Made by a program: the position numbers and the translations under genes. The notes under the pieces are model-generated. The model worked only from the letters and a program-made list of their open reading frames with translations. It made no database searches and had not been told where the DNA came from. This document shows, piece by piece, positions 1 through 11,883 of a stretch of 64,000 nt of DNA (its first letter is position 1; each line of letters begins with the position of its first letter). This DNA is from Hyperoplus lanceolatus (lineage: Eukaryota; Chordata; Actinopteri; Uranoscopiformes; Ammodytidae): NCBI GenBank assembly GCA_026929865.2, contig CM049409.1:9922952-9986951 (forward strand). Reading direction: 5' to 3'.

Positions 1-657
1 GTTTGCTATCTTGCCTGGCTGTTACAGCTACTTTTGTTAGGCCTACCAGCACACTTACAATGATTTTAAGCTAACATACATGGTATGTCTGTGATTAAAA
101 TGTATGCTCAATATGTACGTATGTAGTTATCATTACTAATGTTTAATCACCTCGGAATCGGACATGGTGTTTTTCTCCTGTCAATGTAACTGAATTCACA
201 TGAACGCGCATAGCTGTCGTTCGGAGGGAGGAGCTACAGCAGGTAGAGTGTTGGGAAAACAGCCGTTGGGATCCCAACGGCTGAAACTCTCAACTGCAGC
301 TTTAAGGCTGTTTGTGTCAATCAGTAGCAGGCTTCACATTGCTCTTTACGTGTAATCGCTTTTTCATCTGAGGCCAGTCCATACAATTCTGCCCCGAGGA
401 GGGTCAAGATTCATGCCCGGTCTCTGCTCTCAGTGCTGGATGAAAGGAGCTTATGTGCTTTGGACGTTATGCTGAGCCCATTATCCAACAAAAAAAAAAG
501 TTTTTATGGTGACTGACGCAGGGCTTTGACTGTATGCCTACCCCCACATGACAGTGCAAACTTTGAATCAAAAACATCATGCGGTCTGCTGTAACGCTGT
601 CAATTATGCAAGTGTTCTTGTTAGTTTAGTTTCTTAATGATTTGTTTTTCCCTTCAG
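1..657 (+). other. rgs7 intron (partial), no exon seen
   Basis: This is the 3' part of the intron before exon 658-709. I looked for the preceding RGS7 exon (end of the DEP domain) and did not find it. No repeat or RNA gene is evident apart from an A-run at about 491. Confidence 0.6.
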
Positions 658-1894
658 ACTCCGTACTTTTGGCCGTCAAACTGCTGGGAACCAGAAAACA
701 CAGACTATGGTGAGAGAGCATGCTCCCCTGCCTAGTACTTTGTTCATTGTACAACATGGACTAAAATGGCTAATGAGGCAGACTGTTTTTGCAGTGCATC
801 AACTATATTTGTCCTGTCAATATGTTAATGCTGCAAGTTTTTTTTTACCTAAGGTTCAAAAGATGAGACATAAATGATACAGCGACTGCAATATCTGGAT
901 GAATTATAGAAACGTATCACATTTTGTTCTGTAGAAGCCTGGGCCAAAGTTAGAATCAGTTATCATGCACTTGGCTTGCAGTTACTCTGTGTGCTTTCTA
1001 TCCTATTTTTTTTTAATTTTAAAGGTATATTTTCAATGCACTGTAACCTCAGTCAAGGTGAGCACCTGTTGTGCATATTTTACTGAAAGTTTAAATGGTG
1101 ATACTGGGATGAGCTTTTCACCGTACACAGAAGAACTAAGTAGAGATAAATTATGTTGTGACGTGAAGAATGGTTTGGGTAAATAGGTAAAGCCTCCGGG
1201 GTATTTCATTTATTGTTTCAGTTGCAGGAGTTTAGGAGAAAAGAGCTAATGCTCGCCATGGGAATAATTCTGACAGCGTTTTGGGGAAGATTTAGTGACC
1301 CAGATGTAGCGGCTGATTCATGAGAATGATGGGCCAACAGTCTAATGGCCAAACAAAGCTTCAACATAATTGTCAGTTAAGGAAGGGGATGGAGGGATGA
1401 TGATAGTACGGGAATACACTCAAAAATCAGGCGCATACACAAGCACACACACCGTAACAGACGCTCTGCCAATGATGATCTTTTTGATTTGCAGGCCAGT
1501 TTAAATGTGCAGTTGAGAGGATTAAATGAGTAAACCCTGGGCCACTTAAGGCTGTTAAAAACCAAGATCCTGTTCTCCCCTCCACTACAAAGCTCTCTTT
1601 CTCTCACACAGCTGTTTACCTCTGCAAAAGAACAATGCAAAATAAAGCACGTCTGGAGCTGGCAGACTATGAAGCGGTAAGTGAAAGAGGTATTTTAGTG
1701 TCAGTGCTCAGATATCTGTTGTGTTCACTGTGTTGGCAGCGCTCACGGGTTTTATCTCTTCTCTTGTCCTTTTTGTTCACACTGAATCTGGAAGACATTT
1801 GTATCTTTCTGTTTGTCACTCCATGATTGGTAACTTTGTTGTAGCCAAAGCTATTACATTTATCACAAGTTAGTTATACTCAGGATTGCATATG

Positions 1895-1944
<50 letters not shown>

Positions 1945-4900
1945 CTCTGGAAAAAATTAAGAGACCAGTCTGGATTTTTCTTAAATTTTAATCTCTACAT
2001 TACTTAATGGAAATGCTCTTAATGTCAATATTGTTGGGTGGAATTTGGTAGAAATGTTGTCAGTAGTTTATAGAATAAAATCTAAATGTTCATGCTACTC
2101 AAATATATGTGTATAAATAGTAAAACGAGAGACACCGAATTTTGGAGTGGTCTCTTAATTTTTTCCATAGCTGTATATATTTTTGTATGTGAGCAGGGAC
2201 CATTAAAGATGGTATCCAGCCGTGCACTGTACACATCATGTGCAATAAACTTAATCAGCTCAGAGCCAACTAAAGCCCTTATTTTTCTCTCTCGCCCTTT
2301 TTTTCTGTTCTGTGATTTTTCTTGCAGGAGAGCTTAGCGAGGCTACAGAGAGCTTTCGCCAGGAAATGGGAGTTCATTTTTATGCAAGCAGAAGCACAGG
2401 CAAAGTAGGTTTACCTTATAACAACAACAATACACACGCAATTAACAATGTTGAGTGAGTTTAATTACTTGATTACACTTCTTTGATAATTTAAGGCCCA
2501 AAAACGTCCACCACGGATCAAACATGTGAAAATGGATCATACGTGTGTTGATACAAGCTACACATTTCACTGTAAAAACAGTTCTTAAATTGTTTTTTTC
2601 CCCTGTTTTAAGAGTGGACAAGAAAAGAGACAAAATTGAGAGGAAAATTCTCGACAGTCAGGAAAGAGCATTCTGGGATGTGCACAGACCAGTGGTGAGT
2701 GAAATTACTGATGTTGTCTACGTTTTCACCTTTTTGCTGTTGCTGCGCCAACATCATTGCTGACCAAACATATCTAAAGCATAGGTACATACTGTAGATA
2801 TGGTATGTCATTTAAACTGTGTGGGTCGTTGCAATCTATCTAATCAACATGTTGCAGTTACCAGCATGTGTCCGTTATAGTTGAGCTATACATCCCTGAT
2901 TCCTGTCACATATGAATTTTGTAAAGAGGCGAACATACTGTATGTTCCCCGTTGTGTATTCCTCTGCCACACATATTAAATGCCACGTCAATAGCTGTCA
3001 CAACACATCAGCTTCACTGCTGCTCTTTACCTTGTTAGTATACACACTTGCTTAGCATTAGCATTAGCATTTAGTTTCTCCCTGAGGTCAAAGGGTCTCT
3101 TCTGCTGTATTTCTCTGAAAGCCACTACTCCATTCTTAATTGACAAAATAATTCCAATTTATGCGTCCTCGGAGCAACATAATCAATAGCAATTCCAATT
3201 TCACAGCGACACCGTCAAGCTCAGAGCCGGCCCAAGCTTTCATGTGGCCCTAAGTGAAATTCGATCAGGGGCCCCCTCCGATGTTAGTGCTGGCCAAATT
3301 ATTGACTTTTGTCGAATGTCATTCACACACCCAGTGTTTTTTGCTATTGCCTCCAATGTCCAGCTGGGTGAAAATAGTAGCCAACCAAGATCCCAACCCT
3401 TGTGAGGGGACCGGGGGTATTTTTTTTACCTTTTTAAAGTGAAATGCATGAATCTGGTGCACTTTGAGAGGAAAATTAAGAGGCTAAATCTGAGGAATTT
3501 TGTGTGAAAAAATTATTTGGAGACACTGGGTCTGATGAATTAGAAGCTATTGAAGAAAGACACATGGATATTAATTAAAATAAAAATATTAATTTAAAAT
3601 AGAATATTATGCAGAGTCCTCTGGGTTGGGCTTGGAGCTCATTTTCTTTTACGGGACATATTTCTCTGTAATATAATGCATGCATTTAAATGCAGTGAGA
3701 GGAACAAAGCAGAAGAACTCTGTTGTCCAGCTATCTTTTTTTCACAGATGAGGCTATAGACTATACACAGTGCATGGGCAACTGAGGGCAGCCCCATTCC
3801 AAATGTTTTAAATAATTAGGCTTGATAACTATCTAGACCAAAACGTTGTATTCCTTTTTTTATGGATGATAACTTACATTTGCATGATGTTGATATCAAA
3901 CACACGCCGGCTCGGCTCTGCTCAAGCTACTTAGCTTTGTTCATCTGGAAGAGACCTAGATTAGACCACTTGCTCAGTCAGTCAGCATTTGCACACTCTG
4001 ATTTCCCGCTGGTTTACTTGTTTTGCTAGAATTGGCACATTCCATGTCTAATTAACCAGCATCTGACACATTGTCCTGGAGACTTCACATCTCTGTGGGC
4101 CTGAGCATATTGGATTTGATTAGCTGAAACTCTTATAATAGCGGCGAAATTGCACCTTCACAATTTGTGGATTCATCCAAGAGGGCAAAGCATAAACAGT
4201 TTATTTCATAAAAAAAGACAATCGTTTAGGCTGTTTTTTTGATTTTCCTCCTCATTCTTCTCCCAGCCCGGCTGTGTGAATACAACGGAAGTCGACATAA
4301 AGAAGTCCTCCAGAATGAAAAACCCCCACAAAACCAGAAAGGTACAATAGCACTTCCCACTGATACACCTTTCTCTCTTTTAAGGTCAAGGCTGGTATAA
4401 CACAGATGTGAACAGACAAGGCTTACCATTCCTTGCTGTGCTTGTGTCAGGCTTGGGCTAAGGCTACTACTGTTGGTATAGTTGTATTTTATTTATGTGT
4501 TTCTCTGTTGTCTCAGTCTGTGTATGGGCCACAGAATGATATCCGTACCCACAGCCCAACCCACACCCCTGCCCCAGAGGCCAAGCAGCCTACAGAAGAA
4601 GAACTGCAGGAACAGGTAAGACTTGCACACTCTACTGTCAAAGACTGGATCGTAAACCATTTGAAATCAATGCTAGCACACAAATACATATATTTAGATA
4701 TTTTTTGTACAAATATCATGCATGAGGTACATGAATATGGTTTAATCAACAAGCTTGTGTGAATGAATGGAGACTGGTGTAATCTAATTGTTCCCTGCTT
4801 TGGCCTCCAGATCACCTTTTGGCAATTGCAATTAGACAGGCATCGACTGAAAATGTCCAAAGTGGCGGAGAGGTGAGTGATGTTCTCTGTTTCTCTATTC

Positions 4901-7900
4901 AGTTTAGCCATCGATCTGTTTATTGAGCCCTTTAAACAGCCTGACATGCTGTGTGTGGAATTAAGAGATTGTTGACCTTGAAGAGAAGTTCAGGGCCACA
5001 CAATGCATTCAGTGAGTGTTAGCACTGATGATACCAGATACTGAATGGCCACACATTGATTGATTTGTCAATTCCTTCATCTGAAAGGAGTTATCCGTCC
5101 TTGTGTCCAAATATGAGTCAGTCCTTGTCGTGACAGCTTTTACCTTTTATTTCAATTCGAAGCATTTGCTCTCAAGAGTATTTCACAAAAGTTTACAAAT
5201 AAATTGTGTACAATAAGGGTACATTACATAACTGCTAGTTAATGCTTGGTTAATGCGTAACAAACATTAAATAAGAATTAACTAACTGCAAATAACGGCT
5301 TAGTTGATGCTTAATAAGAATGAATTAAGCATTATGTAACTGTTATGCCTAGTTCATGCTTAAACAAGCATTAGTTAACCAAGCATATTAATGCCATCTC
5401 TGTTGTTTCTCCTAAAAAAAACAGTTTGCTGGGCTACACAGAGCAGTACGTTGAATACGACCCTTTCCTCACGCCTTCAGATCCATCCAACCCCTGGAAC
5501 TCTGATGACAACACACTCTGGGAGCTCGAAGCCAGGTGGGTAAAAAGACCACTTGTTATTTTTGTGTCTATGCTCTTAATTTAAAAAGTGGTTTGTTGCA
5601 CGCACATACCTAATCTGGGGAAGATATGTTTAATTTTTTTGTGTGTCCTTGTACAGTAAGGAGCCCGGCCAGCAGAGGGTAAAGAGGTGGGCTTTTGGCA
5701 TCAACGAGGTTCTCAAAGATCCTGTTGGGAGAGAGCAGTTCCTCAAGTTCCTCGAGTCTGAGTTCAGCTCAGAGAATCTCAGGTACACTTTACACTTGCA
5801 CACAAACTCACACAATACTTGTTTTTGTTACTTATAAGAACATTATATTGCCTTTAAATGTATTTCTTGGAGGTTTGACCCAAAGCCTCAACTTATATTT
5901 TTGTCAACATAAATATTATTGCATGACAACAGAGTGTGACTTACACTAGAATTAAATAGTATTTTCTTTCTCAGATGAATATAATTACAAATAGGAAACC
6001 GTTTTACTGCCATGTTTACCACAGTGATATAAAAGCATTATAGCACTTAGATAAAGTTGTCATGTTATGTTCATCCGTGTATTTAAAGACCTATCAAAGG
6101 TGGTGGAAGACGCACTGAGAGTATTTACTTAGACCTCCCTACTACGAGGAACTTTTAAATGTTTATGAAACAGTCAAATTTTTCCTCGGAGGAAAGCTGG
6201 TCCATGTGATTTATTTTTATTTTGGAATATGGACCGTTGCCTTTAACCATGAAAGCTATGGCGGCCTGATAAGCGACAAAAGCCACTTATATTATACTCT
6301 AATGATGAGAGACGTGATCAATGATGTATCACTTGAATTGTTGCTCACATTTCAATGTCAACAACCGACAACTATCACTGTTATTACTAGGGTCCTTCCT
6401 TCTTGCCATCTGTAAGACCTAACCTACATTAATACTGTTTACTCTAAGCAGAGCGGGCTGGTGGATGCAGCTCATTTAAAATGTGCAGAACTGTAGCTGT
6501 GGCTAGAATAAGAGATGTGGGCAGGAATATTAAGTTAATGGGTTTATTCATGCTCACAGGAACACTGCACATTATCAAAGGTGCATTCCAACAGCTTAAT
6601 GTCAATAGAGTAAACACTGTTCAGGATGGCTCCTCTGCTCCCTCTGACGGCACATGTCTGTATTGTCTCTGCCCAAAGCTAATAATATGGTTAGTTTAAT
6701 TCAATTATCTTTTAATATCTCATTCAGTTGAGTGTATTTTTACCTCTCCTATAATTAGATTGAATGGATGTATTATAAACAACGAGCATTCTGTTATTCA
6801 TAGAGATATAAAGCCTATTAATGTTCTTTTTTTAAATTAAACTTGCTGCATAATGCTGTTACTGTCAACTATACTCAACAAAAATATAAACGCAACACTT
6901 TTGTTTTTGCTCCCATTTTTCATGAGATGGACTTAAAGATCTAAAATTCATTCCAGATACACAATATTACCATTTCTCTCAAACATTGTTCACAAATTTG
7001 TCTAAATGTGTGATAGTGAGCACTTCTGCTTTGCTGAGATAATCCATCCCACCTCACAGGTGTGCCACATCAAGATGCTGATCTGACATCATGATTAGTG
7101 CACAGGTGTGCCTTAGACTGTCCACAATAAAAGGCTACCCTGAAATGTGCATTTTTTTTGCTTTATTGGGGGTCTGGGGACTCAGAACCAGTCAGTATCT
7201 GGTGTGACCACCATTTGCCTCATGCAGTGCAACACATCTTCTTCGCATAGAATTTATCAGATTGTCAATTGTGGCCTGTGGAATGTTGGTCCACTCCTCT
7301 TCAATGGCTGTGCAAAGTTGCTGGATATTAGTGGGAAGTGGTGCACGCTGACGTATACACCGGTCAAGCACATCCCAAACATGCTCAATGGGTGACATGT
7401 CCGGTGAGTATGCTGGCCATGCAAGAACTGGGACATTTTCAGCTTCCAAGAATTGTGTACAGATCCTTGCAACATGGGGCCGTGCATTATCTTGCTGAAA
7501 CGTGAGGTGATGTTCATGGATGTATGGCACAACAATGGGCCTCAGGATCTCATCACGGTATCTCTGTGCATTCAAAATGCCATCAATAAAATGCACCTGT
7601 GTTCTTCGTCCATAACAGATGCCTGCCCATACCATAACCCCACCACCACCTTGGGCCACTCGATCCACAACATTGACATCAGCAAAGCGCTCACCCACAC
7701 GACGCCACACACGCTGTCTGCCATCTGCCCTGAACAATGTAAACCGAGATTCATCCGTGAAGAGAACACCTCTCCAACGTGCCAGACGCCATCGAATGTG
7801 AGCATTTGCCCACTCAAGTCTGTTACGGCGACGAGCTGGAGTCGAGTCAAGACCCCGATGAGGACGACGAGCATGCAGTTGAAATCAAATCAAATCAGTT

Positions 7901-10900
7901 TTATTTGTATAGCCCAAAATCACAAATAGCATTCGTCTCAATGGGCTTTACAGTCCATACAATATGATACAGTATGGTACAATATGACACAACATGATAT
8001 AATATGAAACAATATGACACCCTGCCCTTACACCCTTAGCTCGGCTGAGAAAAAACTCCCAGTAAAAAACCCTTTACCGGGATTAAAAAAAATAGAAGAA
8101 ATCTCAGGGAGAGTTGACAGAGTAAGGGATCCCTCTCCCAGGACGGACATGCTGCAATAGATGTCATAAGTAGAGAAAAATCACGAAGGATTTTGATCAT
8201 TGTCCAGATGTTTAGATGGTAATACTAAAGAAAAGTGCAAATAGTATGGATGCAGGACGAATTCAGATGATGCCAGAGGATCCACACCGTCTCATCTCGT
8301 CTCCACCAGGGAAAACTAAGGTTTCCAGCACCGGGATTTCACCCCACGTCTCCAGGTGGTATCTTTAACCACAGCAACATCTTACGCGTAGGCGATCCAT
8401 TCTCGGATGTTGCCAGAGGGGAGACCAGATCCACACCGTCTCACCACGACCAGGGAAAACTGTAAGAGGACAGACAAGCAACCAATGAGCAAAGCAAAAA
8501 TGAATTTAAAGATTGAACAAACAAGCGAGTAGAAATAGTATTATCCTGATGGACGGTGAATCAGTGCTGATGTGAGGCAACAGCAGGCGGGAAGCATCCG
8601 TTCCTAGGACAGCTGGTTCCACACAGAGCTCGGAGTCAGTCGAGCAGGTAGACAGGGGGAGAGAACCCCCGGGGCATCGCTCAGCAATCATGGAAGATAG
8701 ACAGAAGAGCACAAATGTTAGAGAAATGGTATCAGTTATTTTATTTTGCGTCGGCAGGACAATTACTCAGTGGGAGGACAACCGGTACTCAGGCTCTGAC
8801 AAACCGAGACCGAAGGCAGCTCATCAGGCTGATGATAATAACGCTATAACAATGTTCAACAATATGAACACAATTAACATTAAATAACATTGATTTACAC
8901 TCTACCGTTCCCCACCGACACACAATCGGCGCTAGCCTCCCAGACCCAGAGCCTGCCCCCCAGCACCCCGCCCCCAGAGAGCACGCCCCAGTGCGGCACT
9001 AGTCCAGTGGAGGACCGGGGCCGTAGATAGAGAATAGATAGTATAGAATAGGGAAATAGCCAAATGCACCGCTGCCACGAGGAGCAACCACAGCCGAAAC
9101 CCCCGGAGGGGCGGCCCGTTGAGCTTCCCTGAGACGGTTTCTGACAGTTTGTGCAGAAATTGTTTGGTTAAGCAAACCAATTGTTTCAGCAGCTGTCTCA
9201 GTGGCTGGTCTCAGACGATCTTGGAGGTGAACCTGCTGGATGTGGAGGTCCTGGGCTGGTGTGGTTACACGTGGTCTGCGGTTGTGAGGCCGGTTGGATG
9301 TACTGCCATATTCTCTGAAACGCCTTTGGAGACGGCTTATGGTGGAGAAATGAACATTCAATGCACGAGCAACAGATCTGGTTGACATTCCTGCTGTCAG
9401 CATGCCAATTGCACGCTCCCTCATTGCTTGTGGCATCTGTGGCATTTTGCTGTGAGACAAAACTGCACATTTCAGGGTGGCCTTTTATTGTGGACAGTCT
9501 AAGGCACACCTGTGCACTAATCATGATGACAGATCAGCATCTTGATGTGGCACACCTGTGAGGTGGGATGGATTATCTCAGCAAAGCAGAAGTGCTCACT
9601 ATCACACATTTAGACAGATTTGTGAACAATGTTTGAGAGAAATGGTAATATTGTGTATCTGGAATGAATTTTAGATCTTTAAGTCCATCTCATGAAAAAT
9701 GGGAGCAAAAACAAAAGTGTTGCGTTTATATTTTTGTTGAGTGTATTTAAAATTCTGAGGTGTCAGTAAGTGAGGCTCACGTCTAAATTATTCCTGTTGA
9801 ATTTTTAGCAACACATTTCTTAGCATGTTTTTGTGATGACAAGACACTTGCCAAAATTCCTGAATGTCATAGAAATGAATGCTTTTAAAACAAGTTATTA
9901 AATCATTATTGGAGATGTTATCTTAAATGACTTTGACAGCTGCAAAGCTGAAGGTCTTTATCATGTTAAACCTGAATGGTAATTTTATTTGGAAATCTGC
10001 CAGGGGAACTCTGAGCTGAGCTGTATCCCCCCCCCTAAAAAAAATCATGATTTCTGACTCAAATAGACAAAATCCAGGAATTTATCATGAAATAGTCTCT
10101 TGCTAACTATGCAATTTTCAATGTGTGATCCAGTGCTTTTGTTTTAACAGTAGCATCTTTCTTACTGTTAACTTTGGGTCTGTAGGTTCTGGCTAGCGGT
10201 CCAGGAGCTAAAGAAGCGCCCCATTAGAGAAGTTCCGACTCGGGTTCAGGAGATCTGGCAGGAGTTTCTTGCCCCCGGAGCGCCAAGTGCCATCAACGTG
10301 GACTCCAAAAGCTACGATAAAACCACCCAGAATGTCAAAGATCCTGGACGCTACGCCTTTGAGGATGCACAGGTGAAAATTGATACACATTCATTGAATC
10401 ACACTTATCACTCATTTCTTTAAAGTGGTTTAGGTACAAGTTTACACTGTACAGCCACTTCTTCACTGCTGGAAATGTATGAATCCCAGCTGTGTTTTGG
10501 TGTTCAGTGGAACATTGCCTTTAATACGTTCTATTCAGCACAATGGTTTACGGGATGCTTTCATACTTTATTTTTTCTGCATATGTGTTTTCTACAACAG
10601 GATCACATCTGGAAGTTGATGAAAAGTGATTCTTACAGCCGTTTCATCCGTTCCAGTGCCTACCAGGAGTTATTACAGGCCAAGAAGAAGGTGAATAAAA
10701 AACATAATCTTACTCAAAAAAGCATCAGATAAACCCTGCAGAGATGGATGTTTTTTCCAGGGAATTTGTTACTCTGAGCAACTACTAAAAAATCACATGC
10801 AGTATTTAGAACACAATGCAGCTCCAAGTACCTACTGTATAGCAGACAAATTCCTGGATTCAGCTGTGTGTGAGTTGCTTAATGGTGTAAACCAGGTCAG

Positions 10901-11328
10901 ACCAAAGCACACGTCAAACAAAGTGGCCTCTTCATGACTGCAATACCAATGAGGGGCAGAGAGAGTGAATACTGCATAGTAATAGAGTCTGCTTCAGGTG
11001 TGGAGAACGGAGTCGCTGATCAGGACTCCTGTCGGGCTTGTAGAAACCATTATTAACAGCAGAGACACAGAGGCTGTCGTTACATGTTCAATGCAGAATT
11101 ATACAGGATTTATTTTTTTATGTGCTTAAAACCTGCACGGTCCCTCACAACCTTCACTATCTCTGATTAACATTCTTGAAAATAGATTTCATTATAATGG
11201 CTATTTTGAAATTTTTAAAAAACGTCATAGATACATGTATACAGCCCCCTGAATCCTCTGCCCCCGTAAAATGATTAACTTCATATATCTTTTTTTTGTC
11301 CCCACAGAAAAGTAAGAATTTGTTCTGA
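658..11328 (+). CDS. rgs7: Regulator of G-protein signalling 7 (3' part, spliced)
   Basis: R7-family RGS protein. Family members bind Gbeta5 through a GGL domain and accelerate GTP hydrolysis by Gi/o alpha subunits at neuronal membranes. The coding exons I can place with matching phases and GT-AG sites are 658-709, 1612-1676, 2328-2404, 2613-2694, 4267-4341, 4517-4615, 4811-4872, 5425-5535, 5657-5782, 10186-10372, 10601-10690 and 11308-11344 (stop 11326-11328), about 348 residues. In order they encode the end of the DEP/DHEX region ([17 protein letters not shown]...), a linker, the GGL domain ([16 protein letters not shown]...SNPW, exons at 4517-5535) and the RGS domain ([64 protein letters not shown]). 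[12 protein letters not shown] and [10 protein letters not shown] fit RGS7 better than RGS6. The start and most of the DEP domain lie before the window. The family call is very secure; the C-terminal end is uncertain (see the last-exon entries). Confidence 0.93.
1899..1943. repeat. (TA)n microsatellite
   Basis: Roughly 22 TA units directly adjoin the MITE that follows, as expected for an element that targets TA. Confidence 0.9.
1940..2175. mobile_element. Short TA-flanked inverted-repeat element (MITE) in an rgs7 intron
   Basis: The left end reads agctctggaaaaaattaaga(gacca). The right end is its reverse complement with small changes (tggtctcttaattttttcca tagct). The element is about 230 bp with no coding capacity and sits in TA-rich sequence. 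The inverted ends and TA context fit a non-autonomous Tc1/mariner-type MITE; the family assignment is inference. Confidence 0.75.
5215..5400. repeat. Foldback-like AT-rich repeat in an rgs7 intron
   Basis: The segment repeats gttaatgc-type words in both orientations. A tacataactgctagttaatgc arm on the left is answered by an imperfect inverted arm on the right (gcattatgtaactgttatgcc). It stops 24 bases before the exon at 5425. It looks like a degraded MITE; the family is not identified. Confidence 0.45.
7192..9445 (-). pseudogene. Tc1-family DD34E transposase, split by a nested insertion
   Basis: The N-terminal part (9445 down to 9118) starts [16 protein letters not shown] and carries the paired helix-turn-helix DNA-binding region ([20 protein letters not shown]...RRPRVTT). 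The catalytic part (7882 down to 7192) carries the three acidic positions in [17 protein letters not shown] and the SPIEHVWD block, spacing as in DD34E enzymes, and ends GGHTRY-stop. With the insert and one GTTGA copy set aside, the two parts add to 1014 nt, exactly 338 codons including the stop, with no stop codon seen inside. The only visible lesion is therefore the insertion. I chose the ATG at 9445 because it is the first in-frame ATG after the inverted repeat. Confidence 0.88.
7883..9117 (-). mobile_element. Non-LTR retroposon nested in the Tc1 transposase
   Basis: A 1235-bp insert is flanked by the duplicated pentamer GTTGA (7878-7882 and 9118-9122). Read on the - strand it ends with tgggctatacaaataaaact followed by three gattt-like units. 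This is the 3' tail style of many teleost LINE/SINE families, where replication ends on a short repeat in place of poly(A). Its 5' part is GC-rich. I see no convincing open reading frame, so it may be a SINE-like or 5'-truncated element. The target duplication shows it landed after the Tc1 element. Confidence 0.75.
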
Positions 11329-11344
11329 GGACTATTGCTTCCAG
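11308..11344 (+). CDS. rgs7: rgs7 37-nt stop-bearing alternative last coding exon
   Basis: A strong acceptor (tttttttgtccccacag) precedes AAA AGT AAG AAT TTG TTC TGA, giving a KSKNLF end directly after the conserved ...LLQAKKK of exon 10601-10690, in phase. The exon is followed by gtaaag, a usable donor at 11345. If it is included, the protein ends here and everything downstream is 3' UTR. I infer the exon from splice signals and phase; I do not recall this exact tail from a mammalian RGS7. Confidence 0.55.
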
Positions 11345-11602
11345 GTAAAGGTAAAAAACAAGTAGCTGCATATAGTGCACTGTTATTTGGTTATTGTATT
11401 GTCAATGATACTGCCAAATATTGTTGATATCTTTTAAAATAGATTTAAATATGCATGCTATGCATATTTTCTGCATTAACATTCAGCCTATACCTTAGTT
11501 TTGCACAGTGCATGTGGTACAACATGTGTAATTCCAGCTCCAGTTCAATGGCTCATATTGTTTTTTTAATTCACAAATAAACATAACATAACAGACACAT
11601 AC

Positions 11603-11817
11603 ATACAGTACATACAGTACATACAGTACATACATACATACATACATACATACATACATACATACATACATACATACATACATACATACATGCATACATA
11701 CATACATACATACATACATACATACATACATACATACATACATACATACATACATACATACATACATACATACATACATACATACATACATACATACATA
11801 CATACATACATACATGC
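11603..11817. repeat. (CATA)n tetranucleotide microsatellite
   Basis: About 50 units of cata, interrupted once by a tgcata variant near 11691, lie in the last rgs7 intron or 3' region. The long Met-Tyr-Val-Cys frames here on the - strand are artefacts of the repeat. Confidence 0.95.
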
Positions 11818-11883
11818 ATAAATAAGTAAATATATTTATTCCCTCTATCCCCAATTCTCTTTTTCTCTTTCCTCCCAGCACAG

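Larger units (their letters stand above)
6872..9743 (-). mobile_element. Full-length Tc1-like DNA transposon with 280-bp inverted repeats
   Basis: Inverted repeats of 280 bp (6872-7151 and 9464-9743) are nearly identical, with about four differences by eye, and begin c/tactcaacaaaaatataaac. Each end abuts a TA (6870-6871 and 9744-9745), the standard Tc1/mariner target duplication. A transposase is encoded on the - strand between the repeats but is split by a nested insertion at 7883-9117. The near-identity of the repeats suggests recent insertion. The element lies in the rgs7 intron 5783-10185, antisense to the gene. Confidence 0.93.
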
